Shown: positions 5,465 to 7,741 of the stretch, one piece after another
Position numbering within the stretch: position 1 is the first letter of the stretch
Layout of the letters: each line of letters begins with the position of its first letter
Assembly: GCA_005791855.1 (NCBI GenBank)
Contig: SXUH01000332.1
Span: 1-7,741, forward strand
Length of the DNA: 7,741 nt
DNA from: Bdellovibrionales bacterium
Lineage (GTDB): Bacteria; Bdellovibrionota; Bacteriovoracia; Bacteriovoracales; Bacteriovoracaceae
Direction of reading: 5' to 3'
The notes under the pieces: model-generated
The model's input: the letters and a program-made list of their open reading frames with translations, nothing else
Databases searched by the model: none
Told to the model about the DNA's origin: nothing
Translations under genes and position numbers: made by a program

Positions 5465-6199
5465 ATGAGCATCGAAACCCTAAGTACCCTCATGGCCCAG
5501 AAGTGGGAAGAGATCATCAAGACGAACCCCCTCATCAAGCTCATCCAGGACGGCGTCGCCGACCGCCGGCTCTACGTGATGTACCTGGGGGAGACCTACC
5601 ACTACGCTTCCCACAATGCGAAGAACCAGGCCATCGTCGCCCAGTCCCTCAAGCCGGTGCACAGCCGGGAGATCAACTACATGAAGTACTGCCTCGAGCA
5701 CGCCCTGGAAGAGACGGGCCACGAGCTCATGGCCTACCACGATCTGAAGATGGCGGGCCTCAAGGTTCCGCTGAACGAACTCCCGACCGCTCTCCCGGCG
5801 ACGGAGACCTTCATCGCCTACCTCTACCACATCGCCCAGAACGGGAACCCCGTCCGCCGGCTCGGCTACAGCTTCTGGGCCGAGAGCAGCTACAAGTTCT
5901 TCGGGCAGACGATGCTCCTCGCCGCTCAGAACATGAAGCTCAGTAAGGCCATGATGACCTTCTTCTCCGAGCACTCGGACATCGACGAGAAGCACGCCGA
6001 GGACGTGGAACGGATGATCAACCTGGTCTGCAAGACCCCGGAGGACTACGAGGCCGTGGCCGAGGTCATGCTCCAGACCCTGAGCCTCACGGCCGACATG
6101 CTCACCGCCATCGCCGGGGAGTACCAGAAGGTCCTCCGCGGAGAGTCCCGCTGGAACAAGGTCTTCGAAGCCCATGGCCAGGAACTCAACACTCTGTAG
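5465..6199 (+). CDS. Haem-oxygenase-like diiron oxidase/oxygenase (iron-containing redox enzyme family)
   Basis: The 244-residue, almost all-helical protein carries the metal-ligand pattern of the HDO superfamily, which includes UndA, CADD, BesC and SznF. Candidate ligands are E83-x-x-H86 in the EETGHE segment, E140 in the WAES segment, and H170-x3-D174-x2-H177 in the HSDIDEKH segment. The H-x3-D-x2-H spacing matches the third ligand helix of CADD as I recall it, and E-x-x-H matches UndA. These enzymes use O2 and a non-haem diiron centre for oxidative decarboxylation, fragmentation, N-oxygenation or self-processing, so the reaction cannot be fixed from the fold alone. There is no signal peptide; it should be cytoplasmic. 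GGAGG lies 6 bp before the ATG inside the end of the preceding gene, and one base separates the two genes, indicating coupled translation. The neighbouring desaturase suggests a fatty-acyl substrate, which is inference. Confidence 0.85.
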   Translation: MSIETLSTLMAQKWEEIIKTNPLIKLIQDGVADRRLYVMYLGETYHYASHNAKNQAIVAQSLKPVHSREINYMKYCLEHALEETGHELMAYHDLKMAGLKVPLNELPTALPATETFIAYLYHIAQNGNPVRRLGYSFWAESSYKFFGQTMLLAAQNMKLSKAMMTFFSEHSDIDEKHAEDVERMINLVCKTPEDYEAVAEVMLQTLSLTADMLTAIAGEYQKVLRGESRWNKVFEAHGQELNTL

Positions 6200-6205
6200 G
6201 TTCAC

Positions 6206-7225
6206 ATGAAACTCTATGACGAAGAATGGAAGGCGTTCCAGGCGTACCAAGAGGCCGAGGGCAGCGAGTTCCCGACCCTGACCCAGAAGCAGAAGGACGA
6301 CCTCCTCGCGTACTCCAGAGAGCTCAAGGACTGGCAGCGGGAGAACCCGACCGTCCACAACCTCCTGACCCTCGCGGTGGTCCTCGTCAACGTTTCTCTC
6401 ATCGCCGTCCTGGGGTTCGTGGTCCCCGCCGCCGTGGACCTCGGGCCCCTGGCCCAGGTCTTCCTCTCCGTGGCCTACGGTCTGGCCGCCTACGGCCTGA
6501 CGGTCTATTCGCTCCACGAACTCAATGGCCATAACCAGGGGTTCCGAGGGCGAGGGGCCCTGGTCCGGGCCGGAAACTTCGTGGCCCTGAACCTCTGCCG
6601 GATCTTCCACGCCGACCCGGAGTTCTACAAGACCCAGCACTACAGCCACCACAGCCTGGTGGCCACCCGGGAGGACAGGGCCTTCACCAACGCCATCTCC
6701 CTCCGGCGCTTCCTCGTCTCCATCATCCCGTTCTCCGTGGCGACTCCCTTCTGCGACTACAAGATCCACACCAGCGACGAGTGGTCGAGGAGCAAGGCCG
6801 CAAGCGAGCTCGTCTCCCTGGGCCTTCTGCTCTCGATCTGCGCCAACCTCTACGTCCACCAGGGGCCGGCGAACGTCCTGATCTTCGCGGCGGTCGCACC
6901 GTGGGCGTCGTTCTTCTTCGACCGCCTCCGGGAAACCAGTGAGCACAACTTCATGCCGGGCCAGAGGGGCAACGAAGCCCGATCCTTTGGCCTGACTTTC
7001 TGGGGCCTCGTCGTCGGCGGCGGACCCTGGGGGCAGTGCTGCCACCTGGCCCACCACCTGGCGCCGTCGCTCCCGTGGTACCTCCAGCTCCGGCTCCAGA
7101 GACGCCTGGAGCGGACCCTCGACGAGCGGCAGAAGAAGGTCTTCCTCCGCGGCGGGTTCGTCGACTACCTCGTCCTCTGGAAAGAAATTTTTTCCAAACA
7201 AAAGATCTATTTTTCCCAGTCTTAA
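6206..7225 (+). CDS. Membrane fatty-acid desaturase family protein
   Basis: The 339-residue protein has the three histidine boxes of integral-membrane non-haem diiron desaturases and hydroxylases: H104-ELNG-H109 (HX4H), H145-YS-HH149 (HX2HH) and H280-LA-HH284 (HX2HH). E246-H247 lies before the third box and might add a ligand. Hydrophobic segments at about 53-75, 84-103, 203-219 and 222-238 fit a four-TM membrane topology with the boxes on the cytoplasmic side. The N-terminal 50 residues are charged and helical. The family introduces double bonds into, or hydroxylates, acyl chains or related lipids using O2 and an electron donor; no donor gene is present. The ATG at 6206 follows the previous stop by 6 bp with a weak site (TAGGT). 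The last 14 codons switch to AT-rich codons (AAA, ATT, TTT), unlike the rest, where a promoter for the next gene may overlap. Confidence 0.88.
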   Translation: MKLYDEEWKAFQAYQEAEGSEFPTLTQKQKDDLLAYSRELKDWQRENPTVHNLLTLAVVLVNVSLIAVLGFVVPAAVDLGPLAQVFLSVAYGLAAYGLTVYSLHELNGHNQGFRGRGALVRAGNFVALNLCRIFHADPEFYKTQHYSHHSLVATREDRAFTNAISLRRFLVSIIPFSVATPFCDYKIHTSDEWSRSKAASELVSLGLLLSICANLYVHQGPANVLIFAAVAPWASFFFDRLRETSEHNFMPGQRGNEARSFGLTFWGLVVGGGPWGQCCHLAHHLAPSLPWYLQLRLQRRLERTLDERQKKVFLRGGFVDYLVLWKEIFSKQKIYFSQS

Positions 7226-7226
7226 G

Positions 7227-7232
7227 TACAAT
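7227..7232 (+). promoter_or_regulatory. Possible -10 element before the acyltransferase gene
   Basis: TACAAT matches the -10 consensus at five of six positions and lies 7 bp before the ATG at 7240, so a transcript would begin at about the start codon. No matching -35 hexamer is visible at 15-19 bp. The AT-rich end of the desaturase gene just upstream fits a promoter, but the gene could equally be read from the operon promoter. Confidence 0.3.
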
Positions 7233-7239
7233 AGGGGAT

Positions 7240-7741
7240 ATGGCCAAGCTCAAGCTCCTTATCCTGACCAAACTAGACGAGTGGCTGGACTTCTTCCCCG
7301 CGCTCGTCATGCTCCTCGTGCTCGCGCAGGCGTACGCGCTCATCGTCGCTCCGTCGGTCCCGAAGCTCGTCCTGCTGATCCTGACACCCTACGTGCTCCC
7401 GCTCCTGTGCTTCCGCGTCGCCCAGCGCTTCGCTCCCATCAAAGAGGGGGCGAGCTACCTGGGCCAGAAGGGCTACCAGCCCTGGAACGCGAGCCTGAAG
7501 CTCCAGAACATCTTCTACGCGTTCCCGGTGCTCGAGCGCGTGCTCATCCTCCTGGGCCTCTACAGCTTCTGGCTCCGGCTCTGGGGGAGTAAGATCGGGA
7601 AGAACATCCTCTGGACCGGCCGGACCCAGATCCTCGACCGCGCCGGCGTGGAGATCGGGGACAACTGCTTCTTCGGCCACGAGTGCCTCCTGATCTCCCA
7701 CGTGGTCCAGATCAAGAACGGGAAGATCCTCCTGTACTACC
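7240..7741 (+). CDS. Membrane-anchored left-handed beta-helix acyltransferase (partial, right edge)
   Basis: The frame is open from the ATG at 7240 to the window edge (167 codons), and the start is set by the conserved-looking N-terminus and AGGGG close upstream. Two hydrophobic segments (about 17-38 and 41-60) are likely membrane helices, and a third (97-114) is weakly amphipathic. After it comes the beginning of a hexapeptide-repeat beta-helix: IGKNILWTG (119-127), VEIGDNCFFGHECLLISHVV (137-156). Such repeats form the triangular prism of acetyl- and acyltransferases, and the histidines H147 and H154 are candidates for the catalytic base. The arrangement resembles membrane-associated transferases and the terminal domain of Pls/PosA-type synthetases, which is family-level recall. 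The end of the domain is not visible, so substrate and length are unknown. It is probably the fourth gene of the operon, 14 bp after the desaturase stop. Confidence 0.75.
   Translation, partial: MAKLKLLILTKLDEWLDFFPALVMLLVLAQAYALIVAPSVPKLVLLILTPYVLPLLCFRVAQRFAPIKEGASYLGQKGYQPWNASLKLQNIFYAFPVLERVLILLGLYSFWLRLWGSKIGKNILWTGRTQILDRAGVEIGDNCFFGHECLLISHVVQIKNGKILLYY

Noticed and set aside
5480..7231. A 583-codon open frame on the minus strand across the HDO and desaturase genes
   Set aside because: Its translation is a low-complexity run of Glu, Val, Gly, Leu and Arg, the usual antisense product of genes with G/C-rich third codon positions. The plus-strand genes have clear catalytic motifs and ribosome binding sites.

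Overview
The window is GC-rich DNA whose genes strongly prefer codons ending in G or C (AAG, ATC, TTC, CTC). It is bacterial, with densely packed genes and several Sec-type signal peptides. The mix of secreted trypsin-fold proteases, an FtsX/LolE-type permease and a ferritin-like DUF2383 protein suggests a Gram-negative environmental bacterium. A Bdellovibrionota or deltaproteobacterial-type genome would fit, but that is a guess from gene content and there is no marker gene here.

Left part (1-3440). The C-terminal end of a cysteine- and tyrosine-rich protein runs in from the left edge. It meets a leftward block of four genes at a shared bidirectional terminator (147-166). In transcription order the leftward genes are a GNAT acetyltransferase, two tandem paralogous secreted S1 proteases joined by an ATGA overlap, and a small DUF2383 ferritin-like protein with a very strong Shine-Dalgarno sequence. 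The 126-bp gap before the DUF2383 gene holds a perfect DnaA-box sequence within an inverted repeat.

Middle (3441-4875). An 81-bp divergent promoter region separates the GNAT gene from a rightward permease with the MacB/LolE/FtsX layout. The permease has no ATPase partner in the window. An AT-rich intergenic region of 115 bp follows.

Right part (4876-7741). Four tightly spaced rightward genes (gaps of 1, 6 and 14 bp) look like an operon: a GNAT-fold-like protein of uncertain identity with a polybasic tail, a haem-oxygenase-like diiron oxidase/oxygenase (HDO family), a membrane fatty-acid desaturase with three histidine boxes, and a membrane-anchored left-handed beta-helix acyltransferase cut by the right edge. 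Two non-haem diiron oxidation enzymes beside two possible acyl-transfer proteins suggest a small pathway that makes or modifies an acyl or lipid product. This is the most interesting part of the window, and I know of no described system with exactly this layout.

Several genes here have a -10-like hexamer 5-9 bp before the ATG and little or no Shine-Dalgarno sequence, which hints at leaderless transcripts.
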